Source: Verrucomicrobiales bacterium (GTDB lineage Bacteria > Verrucomicrobiota > Verrucomicrobiia > Limisphaerales > J093). From it: a stretch of 64,000 nucleotides of DNA. Below, piece by piece: positions 9,523 to 18,750 of the stretch. Under the pieces are notes generated by a model. That model worked only from the letters and a program-made list of their open reading frames with translations. It was not told the DNA's origin and searched no databases. How positions within the stretch are numbered: the stretch's first letter is position 1; each line of letters opens with the position of its first letter. The stretch is from contig JACKPV010000022.1 of the NCBI GenBank assembly GCA_024233305.1, positions 558,001-622,000 on the forward strand, given 5' to 3'. Made by a program: the position numbers and the translations under genes.

Positions 9523-9793
9523 CGAAGCCAGGATGGCCTCGAGGTCGTGGCGGAACTATCGAATCGTCACTGTCTTCAAGGGGAACAAGATGTGTCAGAT
9601 TCGACCACCCCGTGAAGGACCGCCTCCCCGGTGGCAAGGCCCGACCGTAACGCCGCCCCGGATAGGAGCCAACCGCGCCCGCGTCCGGGTGAACTGAAGC
9701 GCAGCGCGGGCCCTCCGGGGCGATTCGGAACCGGGGCGGACCACGGGCATGAAACGCGTTGACCCGTCGGTGGCTTTGGGATGAAGTGCGCGC

Positions 9794-10708
9794 ATGCAAA
9801 GCAAGCCGATCACCCGTCGCCGCGCCATTCAAAATCTCACGGGCGGCGCCACCGCGGTTGCCGCTGCCACCGCCCTTTCCTCCCGCCTGTCCGCCGCCGA
9901 AGACGCCGCGGGCGCCGCGTTGAAGGGCCGGATCAACCATTCGGTCTGCAAGTGGTGCTACGGCAGCATCCCGTTGGATCCGTTCTGTGCGGAGGCCCGC
10001 AGGATGGGCCTGAAGTCCGTCGAACTGCTGACGGTGGACGATTTCCCAACGCTGAAGAAATACGATCTGGTGTGCGCCATGGTAAGCGGCGTGCCCGGCG
10101 GCATCACGAAGGGCCTGAACCGTCTCGAGAACCACGACCCGATCGTCGCCTTCTACGCGGCCACCGCCCCGAAGGTCGCCGCCGCCGGATTCAAGAACAT
10201 CATCTGCTTCTCCGGCAACCGGGGCGGCATGAGTGACGAACAGGGGCTCGAGAATTGCGCCGTCGGTTTGCAGCGGGTGGCGCGGGTGTGCGAGCAGCAT
10301 GGAGTCGTCGCCGTCATGGAACTGCTGAACAGCAAGGTCGATCACGCGGACTACATGTGCGACCACACCGCGTGGGGTGTCGAGTTGTGCAAGCGCGTCG
10401 GCTCGGAGCATTTCAAGCTGCTCTACGACATCTACCACATGCAGATCATGGAAGGAGACGTGATCCGCACGATCAAGGGGGACCAGGGCAAGGGCATTGA
10501 GTCCGCGGCGCCGTACATCGCCCATTACCACACCGGCGGGGTGCCCGGACGGAACGAGATCGACGAGAGCCAGGAGCTGTATTATCCGGCGATCATGCAG
10601 GCCATTGCCGACACGGGCTTCAAGGGATTCGTGGCGCAGGAGTTCATCCCGGCGCGCACGGACAAACTCGCCTCCCTCAACCAGGGCGTCCAAATCTGCG
10701 ACGTCTAG
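9794..10708 (+). CDS. Tat-exported sugar phosphate isomerase/epimerase-like protein (hydroxypyruvate isomerase type)
   Basis: This 304-residue protein belongs to the xylose-isomerase-like TIM-barrel family (AP endonuclease 2 fold). The first 35 residues are a likely Tat signal (ITRRRAIQNL, then an alanine-rich hydrophobic stretch ending SSRLSAAEDA), so the mature enzyme would act outside the cytoplasm. Family hallmarks are the HSVCKWCYGSIPLD opening, the strand with VVAVMELLNSKVDHADYM (a metal-binding Glu), KLLYDIYHMQIMEGD (Asp/His metal ligands), AHYHTGGVPGRNEID, and a closing Glu in FVAQEFIP. These match hydroxypyruvate isomerase-like proteins, but exported members of this superfamily in Verrucomicrobiota and Planctomycetota mostly lack proven substrates. 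It stands alone, with transposon debris on both sides. Confidence 0.85.
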   Translation: MQSKPITRRRAIQNLTGGATAVAAATALSSRLSAAEDAAGAALKGRINHSVCKWCYGSIPLDPFCAEARRMGLKSVELLTVDDFPTLKKYDLVCAMVSGVPGGITKGLNRLENHDPIVAFYAATAPKVAAAGFKNIICFSGNRGGMSDEQGLENCAVGLQRVARVCEQHGVVAVMELLNSKVDHADYMCDHTAWGVELCKRVGSEHFKLLYDIYHMQIMEGDVIRTIKGDQGKGIESAAPYIAHYHTGGVPGRNEIDESQELYYPAIMQAIADTGFKGFVAQEFIPARTDKLASLNQGVQICDV

Positions 10709-10798
10709 CCGCGACCATTCCGTGGCCCGCGGCCGCCGGCGTCGAGCCGGCACATGCTTTACCGGCGATCTGGCGGCCCCAGGACGTGCGCATCCCAG

Positions 10799-10991
10799 CC
10801 GTATCGATTCAACCCGCGGTAGCCGCCGACATGTAGTCGACGCTGAAATCCAGGGGCCTACGCGGTCCCGCCGGTTCCGACTGGCGGTCATGTTCTGGTG
10901 GATCGTCGCACCCGGCGGCAGGCGGACGTATTCCCGCTGAATCGTGCGCCGACTGCACGTCGGCGGCTACAGTGTCTGGGATCGTCGCGGC
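10799..10991. repeat. Degraded, inverted copy of the B-family element (B3)
   Basis: The 373-bp spacer at 10709-11081 holds a B-family element in reverse orientation. The left end GCCGTATCGATTCAA and the first hairpin arm (GCCGCCGACATGTAGTCGACGC) are clear. The second hairpin (GCCGACTGCACGTCGGC, near 10950-10966) is perfect, but the right terminus has decayed to something like CTGGGATCGTCGCGGCT. No TNA duplication remains (CCA on the left). A much shorter relic with the same hairpin core lies at about 48106-48140. Nothing else is visible in this spacer. Confidence 0.6.
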
Positions 10992-11081
10992 TGGACCGGA
11001 CGTGTGGCGGCCTGGACGGAGGCGCGTTGATCTCAGGGTTTTCGCCGTTTGCGCCGTGGAGTTGAGCGCTGGCGCGCGCCG

Positions 11082-12317
11082 CTATTGGTAGAGCAGGTAA
11101 GGACGGCGGCGGGCCCGGAAGGACTCTTCGCCCCGGGCCCAGGAGGCGATGATCTCCGCCGCACTGCGGCCGCTCTCAAGCGCCTTACGTGTCGCGTCGG
11201 TCCCGTTGATCTTGTCGAACATCGCAAAGGATCGGGAGGTGCGGGCCGCCGAAGCGTAGAGGTCCCGCCCGCCCACGCGACGGGCCGCTTCGAGCGCGTA
11301 GAAGTTCAGAGCGACCAAGGGAGCCGTGGCCGGATCGGTGAAGCGCAGACGGGCGCCCTGGACTTCGCGACCGGCGTAAGCGCCCCGGCTCGGGGTGAAC
11401 TTCACGGGAATGAACTCGACTCCGGGAAGCCGCCGGCCCCGCAGCCAGTCGCACAGGCGGTTCGGATCGAACCAGGGCGCCGCGAGGCACTCGTAGGGCA
11501 TGGGCGTCCCAAACCCGACACTGACCCCGCCGATGTCCGCCAGCAGCGCCATGGCCGGGAGAAACAACGCGCGTTCGGCGGTGGGAACGCCCGGCGAGGT
11601 GGGCGTCCATTGCAAGCCGGTGTCCTGCCAGGTCATCCGCCGCCGCCAGCCGTTCATGCGCACCACCGTCACCTTAGGCGGATTCGGTATCCAGCGTTCG
11701 CCGGCGATCATGAGGGCGAGTTCGCCGGGGGTCAGTCCGTAGACGAGCGGCACCGGCCACTGGCCGACGAACGATTTGAATCGCGGCTCCATCATGGGGC
11801 CTTCCACCCGCAGCCCGCCCAGTGGGTTGGGGCGGTCAAGGACCACGAATTCAATCCCGGCAGCGCCGCACGCGTCCATCGTCAGTCCCATGGTACTGAT
11901 GTAAGTGTAGGCCCGGAAGCCCGCGTCCTGCACGTCGTAGACGAGGGCGTCGAGGGACTCCAGCATGTTGGCTCGCGGTTGCCGCACCGCGCCCGGCCCG
12001 TAGAGGGACCAGACCTTCAAGCCGGTCCCGGCATGGGTCGAGTCGGGGAACTCGCGCCCGGCCGGCGCCTTGCCGTCGATGCCGTGCTCGGGAGCGAACA
12101 GCGCCTCGACCTCGAGTCCGATGGCGTGATGCAGCACCTCGATGGTGTTGCTGCCGCCGCGACCAAGACTGGCCTGATTGGCCAGCAGACCAATGCGTTT
12201 GCCGCGCAATTCCCGAAACGCCCGGGCGCGCAGGACATCGATGCCCGGCTCGACGGTCGCGGAGAGGACCGGCCCGATGCCGACCAGAAAAGCTAGCAGC
12301 GCCAGAAGGCGAATCAT
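11082..12317 (-). CDS. namZ: Exo-beta-N-acetylmuramidase NamZ-like (DUF1343, GH171)
   Basis: This 411-residue secreted protein has an N-terminal signal peptide (MIRLLALLAFLVGIGPVLSA). The body is the DUF1343 family: GIDVL near the mature N-terminus, the strand GKRIGLLANQASLGR, FAPEHGIDGKAPAG, the acidic motif DALVYDVQDAGFRAYTYIST, VVLDRPNPLGG and GLTPGELALMIAGE. The family has been shown to contain NamZ, which removes terminal N-acetylmuramic acid from peptidoglycan fragments. A role in recovery of the cell's own wall or in scavenging murein is the best guess. The length is normal. It starts at ATG 12317 and diverges from the LTD/CotH gene at 12515; the spacer holds a palindromic repeat. Confidence 0.88.
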   Translation of the reverse strand: MIRLLALLAFLVGIGPVLSATVEPGIDVLRARAFRELRGKRIGLLANQASLGRGGSNTIEVLHHAIGLEVEALFAPEHGIDGKAPAGREFPDSTHAGTGLKVWSLYGPGAVRQPRANMLESLDALVYDVQDAGFRAYTYISTMGLTMDACGAAGIEFVVLDRPNPLGGLRVEGPMMEPRFKSFVGQWPVPLVYGLTPGELALMIAGERWIPNPPKVTVVRMNGWRRRMTWQDTGLQWTPTSPGVPTAERALFLPAMALLADIGGVSVGFGTPMPYECLAAPWFDPNRLCDWLRGRRLPGVEFIPVKFTPSRGAYAGREVQGARLRFTDPATAPLVALNFYALEAARRVGGRDLYASAARTSRSFAMFDKINGTDATRKALESGRSAAEIIASWARGEESFRARRRPYLLYQ

Positions 12318-12363
12318 GGCCGCAGGCTAACCTTACCCCGCTGCCGGACCAATCTTTTCGGAA

Positions 12364-12445
12364 CCCGTGATTCATTCCGCCGGCGGCGGCGGGTGGCGGA
12401 CACATCGCGGAATGAACTCCGCGCTCCGATGCCGCCGAGACGCGC
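12364..12445. repeat. About 80-bp palindromic repeat, copy 1
   Basis: Between two divergent genes lies a palindrome with arms TTCATTCCGC (12371-12380) and GCGGAATGAA (12407-12416). It is followed by a second overlapping hairpin (GCGGAATGAACTCCGC) and the tail GCTCCGATGCCGCCGAG. The same layout and much of the sequence recur at 53425-53510. The position between divergent starts rules out a simple terminator role here. Confidence 0.55.
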
Positions 12446-12514
12446 AACAGCAGCCTTCCGAACTGGCATTCCTTTTGCTCTCACGGCAGCCATCGTTGTA
12501 GAACCTGTCCACAC

Positions 12515-15500
12515 ATGCGGATGACTGAACCAGCGGGGTCGCGTCGACCGGGACGGCGCATCGGAGGGGCCACGGTCCTCAGCGGGCTTGGGATGTTGCT
12601 GGCAGCCGGCCTGGTGCCGGACGTCCGGGCGGAGATCCTGGCGCCGTTGCAGGGAGACTGGCGCTATCTCAAGGGGACGCGCGAAGCCAGCACGCCGGTG
12701 GAAGCCTGGCGCCTCGTCGGTTTTGACGACTCGGGCTGGAGCACGGGCAACGCGCCGTTTCACTACGGCGAGGCCGGCATCGAGGGGGGAACCGTGCTCG
12801 ACGACATGCGCAACAATTACACCACGCTGTATCTGCGCCGGGTATTCGAGTTGGATGATACCGCCGCAATCGCCGGCCTCACCCTGCGGGCGGCCGTGGA
12901 CGACGGTTTGATCGCCTGGGTCAACGGTCGGGAGATCGCGCGCTACCGGGTCGATGCGGGCGAGCCGGCGTTCAACGGTCTCGCGAACTCGAACGCGCCG
13001 GAACCGGTCGAGTTTGCGAGCTACACGGTCGCCAACGAACCGGGCTGGCTCGTCGAGGGCGCCAACGTCCTGGCCCTCCAGGTCTTCAACGTCTCCCGCA
13101 CCAGCAGCGATCTCCAACTGCACGCCGAACTGTCGTCCGCCGCCGCCGATTCGAACCCGCCGACGATCATCGCCGTGAGCCCCCTGCCGGGCGTCACCGG
13201 TACGCTGACCGCCGTTACGGTCCGCTTCAACGAAGCCGTCACCGGCATCGAACCCGAGGATCTGCGGATCAACGGCATCCCGGCCGAGCGTCTCGTGGCG
13301 AGCGGCAGCAACTACACATTTGGCTTTCCGCAACCGGCGTTTGGGATCGTCCGGATCACCTGGGATCCCGCGCACGGCATCACGGATTTCGGGACGCCTC
13401 CGAATCCCTTCGATGCCGGCGCTCCGAACGCCAGCTGGACCTACACCCTCACCGACGGCGCCGCGCCGCAGCTCGGGCGCATTGAACCGCCGCCGGGCCG
13501 CGTGGTCCGGTCGCTGACGGAGATCGAGCTGCGTTTTTCCGAGCCGGTGACAGGCGTGGATGGCGCCGACCTGGAGTTCAACGGTTTGCCCGGCGCGTCG
13601 GCGACCGGCATTCTGACCGGTCCCTACCGCATCCTGGCGCCGGCTCTTGCCGCAGGAACGGTCACGGTGGACTGGGCGGCGGCGCATGGCATTGCGGACT
13701 TTGGCGAACCGCCGAACCCGTTCCACGGGACCTCGTGGAGCTACACCATCGATCCTGCGGCGGTCGTGCCGGACGTGGTGATCAGCGAGTTCCTGGCCGG
13801 CAACCTCTCGGGGACGAAGGACGAGGACGGCGAACCGCAGGACTGGATCGAGTTGTTCAACCGGGGCCAAACGGCGGCCGACCTCACGGGCTGGTCGTTG
13901 AGCGACGATCCGGATGCGCCCGGCAAATGGGTGTTGCCGGGAATCCTCCTGGGCGCCGGGCAGCGGTTGGTGGTCTTCGCCTCGGGGAAGGACCGGATCG
14001 CGGCGGGAGGCGAGTTGCACACCAACTTCAAGCTCGGTCTGGATGGCGAATACCTCGGCCTGTTCAACCACGAGCAACCGCGGCAGGCGCTCAGCGAGTT
14101 CGCTCCCCGCTATCCCGAGCAACGCAACGATCACAGTTACGGCCTCGATGGCGCGGGGGCGTGGCGGTACTTCGCCCCGCCAACGCCTGGGCGGGCCAAC
14201 GGATCCAGCACCATCCTCGGGCTCACGCCGAAGGTGACGTTCAGTGTGAAGCGGGGGTTCGCCACGGAAGCCTTCGATCTGACCCTCGATTGCGAACTGC
14301 CTGAAGCCAGCATCCGTTTCACGACGGACGGTTCCGAACCGACCTCGAGCAGCGGACGCCTTTACGAGCAGCCGATCCGCATTGACCGCACGCAGGTGGT
14401 TCGCGCGGCCGCCTTTGCGCCGGACCGGCTGCCATCGAAGGTGAAGACGCACACCTACCTGTTCGTCGACGACCTGGTGCGGCAGCCCTCCCTGCCCTCT
14501 GGTTTCCCGGCGCAGTGGGGTTCGAGCGTGATCACGACGGGCGACTACGCGATGGACCCTCGCATCGTGCAAAGCCCCGTCTACGCGGACCGGGTTCGGG
14601 AGGGACTCGCCAGCCTGCCGGCCGTCTCGCTGGCGATGCCGGTGGCGGATTGGTTCAGTCCGGACCGGGGCATTTACTCGAACGGACAGCGCGAGGGAAT
14701 CGCCTGGGAACGGGCCGGTTCCTTCGAGCTGTTCACGCCCGACGGTCGAGAGGACTTGCAGGAGGACTGCGGCCTGCGGATCCAAGGCGGCAGCAGCACC
14801 GGACCGTGGAAGTCCTACAAGCTCTCGATGCGGACCAACTTCCGTTCAGACTATGGCGTGGCTTGGCTGGATCATCCGCTCTTTGCCGATTCGCCGGTCG
14901 GACGGTTTGACACGTTGATCATCGACGCGGGATTGAACTACGTCTGGAGCTACGGCGGCGGCTCGGGACCCAGCGAACAACGCACGAAGGCGAAGTACCT
15001 GACGGACCAGTTCGCCAGCGACCTGCAACTGGCCTGCGGCGGGTTGGCCGCGCACGGCCGCTACGTCAACGTGTTCATCAACGGCCTCTACTGGGGCCTG
15101 CACAACCTGCACGAGGAACCCGAGGCGGCATTCGGCGCGACCTACGTCGGCGGTGAAAAGGAGGACTACGATGTCATCAAGCACACCGGCGACAACGCCC
15201 TCGACGGAAACGTCGCCGCATGGAACGTGATGATGGCGGTGGCACGGCGCGGCCTGGCGGATCCTGCCAACTACGCCGAGTTGGCCACCCACCTCGACCT
15301 CCCCGCTTTCATCGACTACCTGCTCGTCCATTTCTACGTCGGCAACACCGACTGGCCGCACCACAACTGGTATGCGCTGCGCCGCCGGGCGCCGGGCGCG
15401 CTCTGGTACTTTGCAAGTTGGGATTCGGAGCATTGCCTCAAGAGCGTTGGCGAGGACCGCACCGGTGTAAACAACGCCAACACTTGCGCCGAACTCTACG

Positions 15501-17803
15501 CTCAGCTGCGGCAGAACGCCGAATTCCGGGTGCTCTTCGGAGACCGGGCGCAGCGGCACTTCTTCAATGGCGGCCCGTTCGAGGTCAATGCCGTCCGGCC
15601 CGCGTGGGACCCAGCCCAACCCGAACGCAACCGGCCCGCCGCCCTCTACAACCGCCGCGTGGCGGAAATCGACACGGCGCTCGTGGCGGAATCCGCGCGC
15701 TGGGGGGACAACCAGCGACCGGACGAGCCCTATACGCGCGACGGGGAATACGAGGAAACCCTGCGCTGGCTGAACGAGACCTACTTTCCGCAACGCTCCG
15801 CCACCGTGCTGGGCCAACTCCGTCAGGCCGGGCTCTTTCCCACGGTGACGGCGCCCGGCATCGTCCCGTTTGGCGGCCGGGTTCCCGCCGGGACCCGCCC
15901 GATCCTTAACGCGCCGGGAGGGGTCATTTACTTCACCACCGACGGCGCCGACCCGCGCCAGGCAGGCACCGGCGCCGTGGCCCCCTCCGCGGAGCAGCAC
16001 CGGGGCCTCTTCCCACCTCTGACCACCGACACCCTGCTCAAGGCACGCGTCCTCTCGGCGGGCAACTGGAGCGCGCTGGTGGAAGCGGCCTTTCAAGTCG
16101 GCGGCGACGACCGTCCCCTGGTGCCTTCGGAAATCATGTACAACGCGTCCGGCGGCGGGGAATACGAGTTTCTGGAGATGGTCAACCTGGGATCGTGGCC
16201 GGTCGACCTGAGCGCGCACACGTTTGATGGCCTCGAGTTTGTGTTTCCCCCCGGCAGCACGGTGGCGCCCGGCCAGGTTGTGCTGCTCGCCTCGGGGGAC
16301 GATCCGGCGGCTTTCGCCGCCCGCTACCCCGGGGTAACGCCCGATGCCTACTACGCGGGCAGCCTTTCCAACGGCGGGGAAACACTCAACCTCAAAGACA
16401 GCCAGGGACAGATCGTCTGGCAGGTCGCCTATCGCGATGACGGCGCCTGGGCCGCGGCGGCGGACGGGGACGGTTTCAGCCTGGAACTGGCCAAGCCGGA
16501 GGGGGACTTGAGCGAACCCGCAACCTGGAGGGAGAGCGCCCAACCCGGCGGATCACCCGGAGCCTGGACGCCCCCCGCCGCCCGCGGAACGGTGCGGCTG
16601 AGCGAGATCCTGGCACTGGCCATCGATCCGGCCGATGCCGACTTCGTGGAACTGCACAATGCCGGGCCGGACGACGTCGATCTGGCCGGCTGGACGTTGC
16701 GGGACGAGGGCAACGCCGGCGCCTTCCGGTTCCCCGCAAACACGGTGTTACCGGCGGGCGGTTTCCTGGTGGTGTGGTGCGATGGCCGGACGAACGGGGC
16801 CGGCTGGCATGCGCCGTTCGCCCTCGACCGGGACGCGGATTCGGTGGTGCTGCGCGACGCCGGGGAGCGGACAGTCGATGCGGTCAGCTACGGTCATCAG
16901 ATGGCGGGCTTCAGCCTTGGCCGCTCACCCGAGACCTGGAAACCCTGCGCGCCGACGCCCGGCGCCGGCAACACGGCCGCGCCGCTGGCTTTGTCCGGGA
17001 CGCTCGTGATCAATGAGTGGTTCAGCAACCCGCTGCCCGGCGAGGACGACTGGTTGGAGATCCTCAATCCCGGCCCCCTGCCCGTCAGCCTGGCCGGCCT
17101 GGGGATCGTCACCGACAACACCACCGCAACCGTCCGCTCCCTGGCCCTGCTCGAACCGCTGGGCTTTGCCGTCCTGGTCGCTGATGACCGGAACGGCCCC
17201 GGACACCTGACCCTCAAGCTGCCCGCTGCGGGCGGGCGTCTCGGCTTGCTCACCGCCGAGGGTGATCGCGGCGACACGGTGACCTACACGCAACAGCCGG
17301 AAAACGTCGCGCTCGGACGGTTACCCGACGGCGCCGGCCTGCCCCGAGCGCTGGGTGCGATCACCCCGGGCCGCCCCAACAGCGACGATCCGGGCGATTC
17401 GGATCGCGACCGGGACGGTTTGCCGGACGCGTGGGAAGCGGCGCACGCATTGGACCCCGGCTCGGCCCGGGGTGACGACGGGCCGGACGGCGATCCGGAC
17501 CGGGACGGCCTCCCCAACCACCGCGAGTTCGAAATGGGCACCGACCCGCAAGTCGCGGATGCCCCGCTTCGGCTGACCATTCACCGCACCCCGGAAGGCC
17601 TCACGGAACTGATCTTCCAGGCCGCGACCGACCTGCGATACCGGATCGAAACCCGCGCCTCGCTCCTCGGAGGCGAATGGGAGGTCTGGCGGGAGTATGG
17701 CATTGGATCAGTGACCGGCGAAGTGCGAGCAACACTCCCCGCAACAGCCGCCGACACGACCCGCTTCTACCGCCTCTCCGCAGGGGTCAGTCCTCACTAT
17801 TGA
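12515..17803 (+). CDS. Secreted lamin-tail (LTD) / CotH protein, 1762 aa
   Basis: This is a paralogue of the protein encoded at 365-7582 with the same order of domains but fewer C-terminal repeats. A signal peptide (hydrophobic stretch VLSGLGMLLAAGLVPDVRA) precedes DWRYLKGTREASTPVEAWR and a jelly-roll-like domain. Two SwmB-like domains, a lamin-tail domain (from about 418, DVVISEF...DWIELFNRG) and a chitobiase-type domain (about 598-650) follow. The CotH region spans about 700-1030, with WDSE at 969-972. A second chitobiase-type domain lies near 1138, lamin-tail domains start near 1202, 1362 and 1497, and TSP3-like aspartate repeats lie at about 1627-1690. The C-terminal strand ends in TRFYRLSAG. 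Canonical CotH kinases carry a WDLD-type metal motif; both paralogues here have WDxE. It is probably a surface or matrix protein with an unknown modification activity. Confidence 0.85.
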   Translation: MRMTEPAGSRRPGRRIGGATVLSGLGMLLAAGLVPDVRAEILAPLQGDWRYLKGTREASTPVEAWRLVGFDDSGWSTGNAPFHYGEAGIEGGTVLDDMRNNYTTLYLRRVFELDDTAAIAGLTLRAAVDDGLIAWVNGREIARYRVDAGEPAFNGLANSNAPEPVEFASYTVANEPGWLVEGANVLALQVFNVSRTSSDLQLHAELSSAAADSNPPTIIAVSPLPGVTGTLTAVTVRFNEAVTGIEPEDLRINGIPAERLVASGSNYTFGFPQPAFGIVRITWDPAHGITDFGTPPNPFDAGAPNASWTYTLTDGAAPQLGRIEPPPGRVVRSLTEIELRFSEPVTGVDGADLEFNGLPGASATGILTGPYRILAPALAAGTVTVDWAAAHGIADFGEPPNPFHGTSWSYTIDPAAVVPDVVISEFLAGNLSGTKDEDGEPQDWIELFNRGQTAADLTGWSLSDDPDAPGKWVLPGILLGAGQRLVVFASGKDRIAAGGELHTNFKLGLDGEYLGLFNHEQPRQALSEFAPRYPEQRNDHSYGLDGAGAWRYFAPPTPGRANGSSTILGLTPKVTFSVKRGFATEAFDLTLDCELPEASIRFTTDGSEPTSSSGRLYEQPIRIDRTQVVRAAAFAPDRLPSKVKTHTYLFVDDLVRQPSLPSGFPAQWGSSVITTGDYAMDPRIVQSPVYADRVREGLASLPAVSLAMPVADWFSPDRGIYSNGQREGIAWERAGSFELFTPDGREDLQEDCGLRIQGGSSTGPWKSYKLSMRTNFRSDYGVAWLDHPLFADSPVGRFDTLIIDAGLNYVWSYGGGSGPSEQRTKAKYLTDQFASDLQLACGGLAAHGRYVNVFINGLYWGLHNLHEEPEAAFGATYVGGEKEDYDVIKHTGDNALDGNVAAWNVMMAVARRGLADPANYAELATHLDLPAFIDYLLVHFYVGNTDWPHHNWYALRRRAPGALWYFASWDSEHCLKSVGEDRTGVNNANTCAELYAQLRQNAEFRVLFGDRAQRHFFNGGPFEVNAVRPAWDPAQPERNRPAALYNRRVAEIDTALVAESARWGDNQRPDEPYTRDGEYEETLRWLNETYFPQRSATVLGQLRQAGLFPTVTAPGIVPFGGRVPAGTRPILNAPGGVIYFTTDGADPRQAGTGAVAPSAEQHRGLFPPLTTDTLLKARVLSAGNWSALVEAAFQVGGDDRPLVPSEIMYNASGGGEYEFLEMVNLGSWPVDLSAHTFDGLEFVFPPGSTVAPGQVVLLASGDDPAAFAARYPGVTPDAYYAGSLSNGGETLNLKDSQGQIVWQVAYRDDGAWAAAADGDGFSLELAKPEGDLSEPATWRESAQPGGSPGAWTPPAARGTVRLSEILALAIDPADADFVELHNAGPDDVDLAGWTLRDEGNAGAFRFPANTVLPAGGFLVVWCDGRTNGAGWHAPFALDRDADSVVLRDAGERTVDAVSYGHQMAGFSLGRSPETWKPCAPTPGAGNTAAPLALSGTLVINEWFSNPLPGEDDWLEILNPGPLPVSLAGLGIVTDNTTATVRSLALLEPLGFAVLVADDRNGPGHLTLKLPAAGGRLGLLTAEGDRGDTVTYTQQPENVALGRLPDGAGLPRALGAITPGRPNSDDPGDSDRDRDGLPDAWEAAHALDPGSARGDDGPDGDPDRDGLPNHREFEMGTDPQVADAPLRLTIHRTPEGLTELIFQAATDLRYRIETRASLLGGEWEVWREYGIGSVTGEVRATLPATAADTTRFYRLSAGVSPHY

Positions 17804-18065
17804 CACTCCGCCAATAATCCCGCACGCCCCACGACGGGAACACCGCGAGCGGCGCACCTCCGTCGCAGGGTCCGCAAAGGCCTCCGCCCGGAGTGGAATC
17901 CCGATCGATCAAGGCCGTGAATGCCGGCCCTGGCCCGCCGCCCCTCTCCCGCCCACAGCCCGACGGGATGGTCGAGGGAGAGGAAATTCGTCCGGGTTGA
18001 GCGAAGGTTTGCCCGGCGGTTTGCCCGGCTTGCATCCCCTGGGCGCGCCCCGTATTTTTTCGCCG

Positions 18066-18746
18066 ATGAAGACGCCGAGCCAGGTGCCGGTGATGACCCT
18101 GCCGAATGTGATTCTCTTTCCGCAGGCCATGCTGCCCCTGTACATCTTCGAACCCCGCTACCGGCGGATGGTGCGCGACGTGCTGGAGGGCGACCGCGTT
18201 TTCGCCGTGGCGATGCAGCGCTCGCCGGGCCGCCGTGAGACTCCAGCGCGCGTGGCGGGCCTGGGATTGGTGCGGGCTTGCGTGACCCATGCCGATGGGA
18301 CGTCGCATCTGGTGCTGATGGGCTTACAGCGGGTGCACCTGACCCGCACCCGCCGTTACCGCCCTTATCGTGTGTGCGAAGTCGCTTTCCTGCCGCAGGA
18401 AGCCGGGTCTGAAATCGCGGTTCATGCGTTGTCGGTTCGTTTGATCGAACTCGTGCGACAGCGTCTTGCGGCACTCCCGGAGACATCCTTCGTTGAATTC
18501 GCCGGACCGGAAGCGGTGGCCAGGGAAGCCCGCTCGATGGCGGTGGAGGCGTTTCAGAAACTGATCGACCAACTCCATTCAGTGAGCGACCCCGAACAAG
18601 TGGCGGACCTGATTTCGGCCACCCTGCTTCCGGACCCGGCGGACCGGCAACTCATCCTGCAGACCCCGGGTGTGGAAGGACGTCTGCGGCACCTGGTGCG
18701 GATCATCGGTCGGCAGGTGAAGGGCCAAAACTCGCAAGACACTTGA
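18066..18746 (+). CDS. LON substrate-binding (N-terminal) domain protein
   Basis: This 226-residue cytoplasmic protein resembles the N-terminal domain of Lon protease standing alone. It begins with the family signature VPVMTLPNVILFPQAMLPLY followed by IFEPRYRRMVRDVL, and has a VAGLGLVRACVTHADG strand region and a helical second half. There is no AAA+ module or Ser-Lys dyad, so it is not a protease. Such proteins are usually taken as substrate- or partner-binding proteins, with no settled role. The ATG at 18066 was chosen because the LON fold starts directly after it. It is followed 4 bp later by the DUF1844 gene, so the two are probably one transcript. Confidence 0.85.
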   Translation: MKTPSQVPVMTLPNVILFPQAMLPLYIFEPRYRRMVRDVLEGDRVFAVAMQRSPGRRETPARVAGLGLVRACVTHADGTSHLVLMGLQRVHLTRTRRYRPYRVCEVAFLPQEAGSEIAVHALSVRLIELVRQRLAALPETSFVEFAGPEAVAREARSMAVEAFQKLIDQLHSVSDPEQVADLISATLLPDPADRQLILQTPGVEGRLRHLVRIIGRQVKGQNSQDT

Positions 18747-18750
18747 TGCC

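Noticed and set aside
9374..10891. Minus-strand frame of 505 codons over the isomerase-like gene
   Set aside because: The plus-strand protein has a Tat signal and conserved metal ligands; the antisense frame has none.
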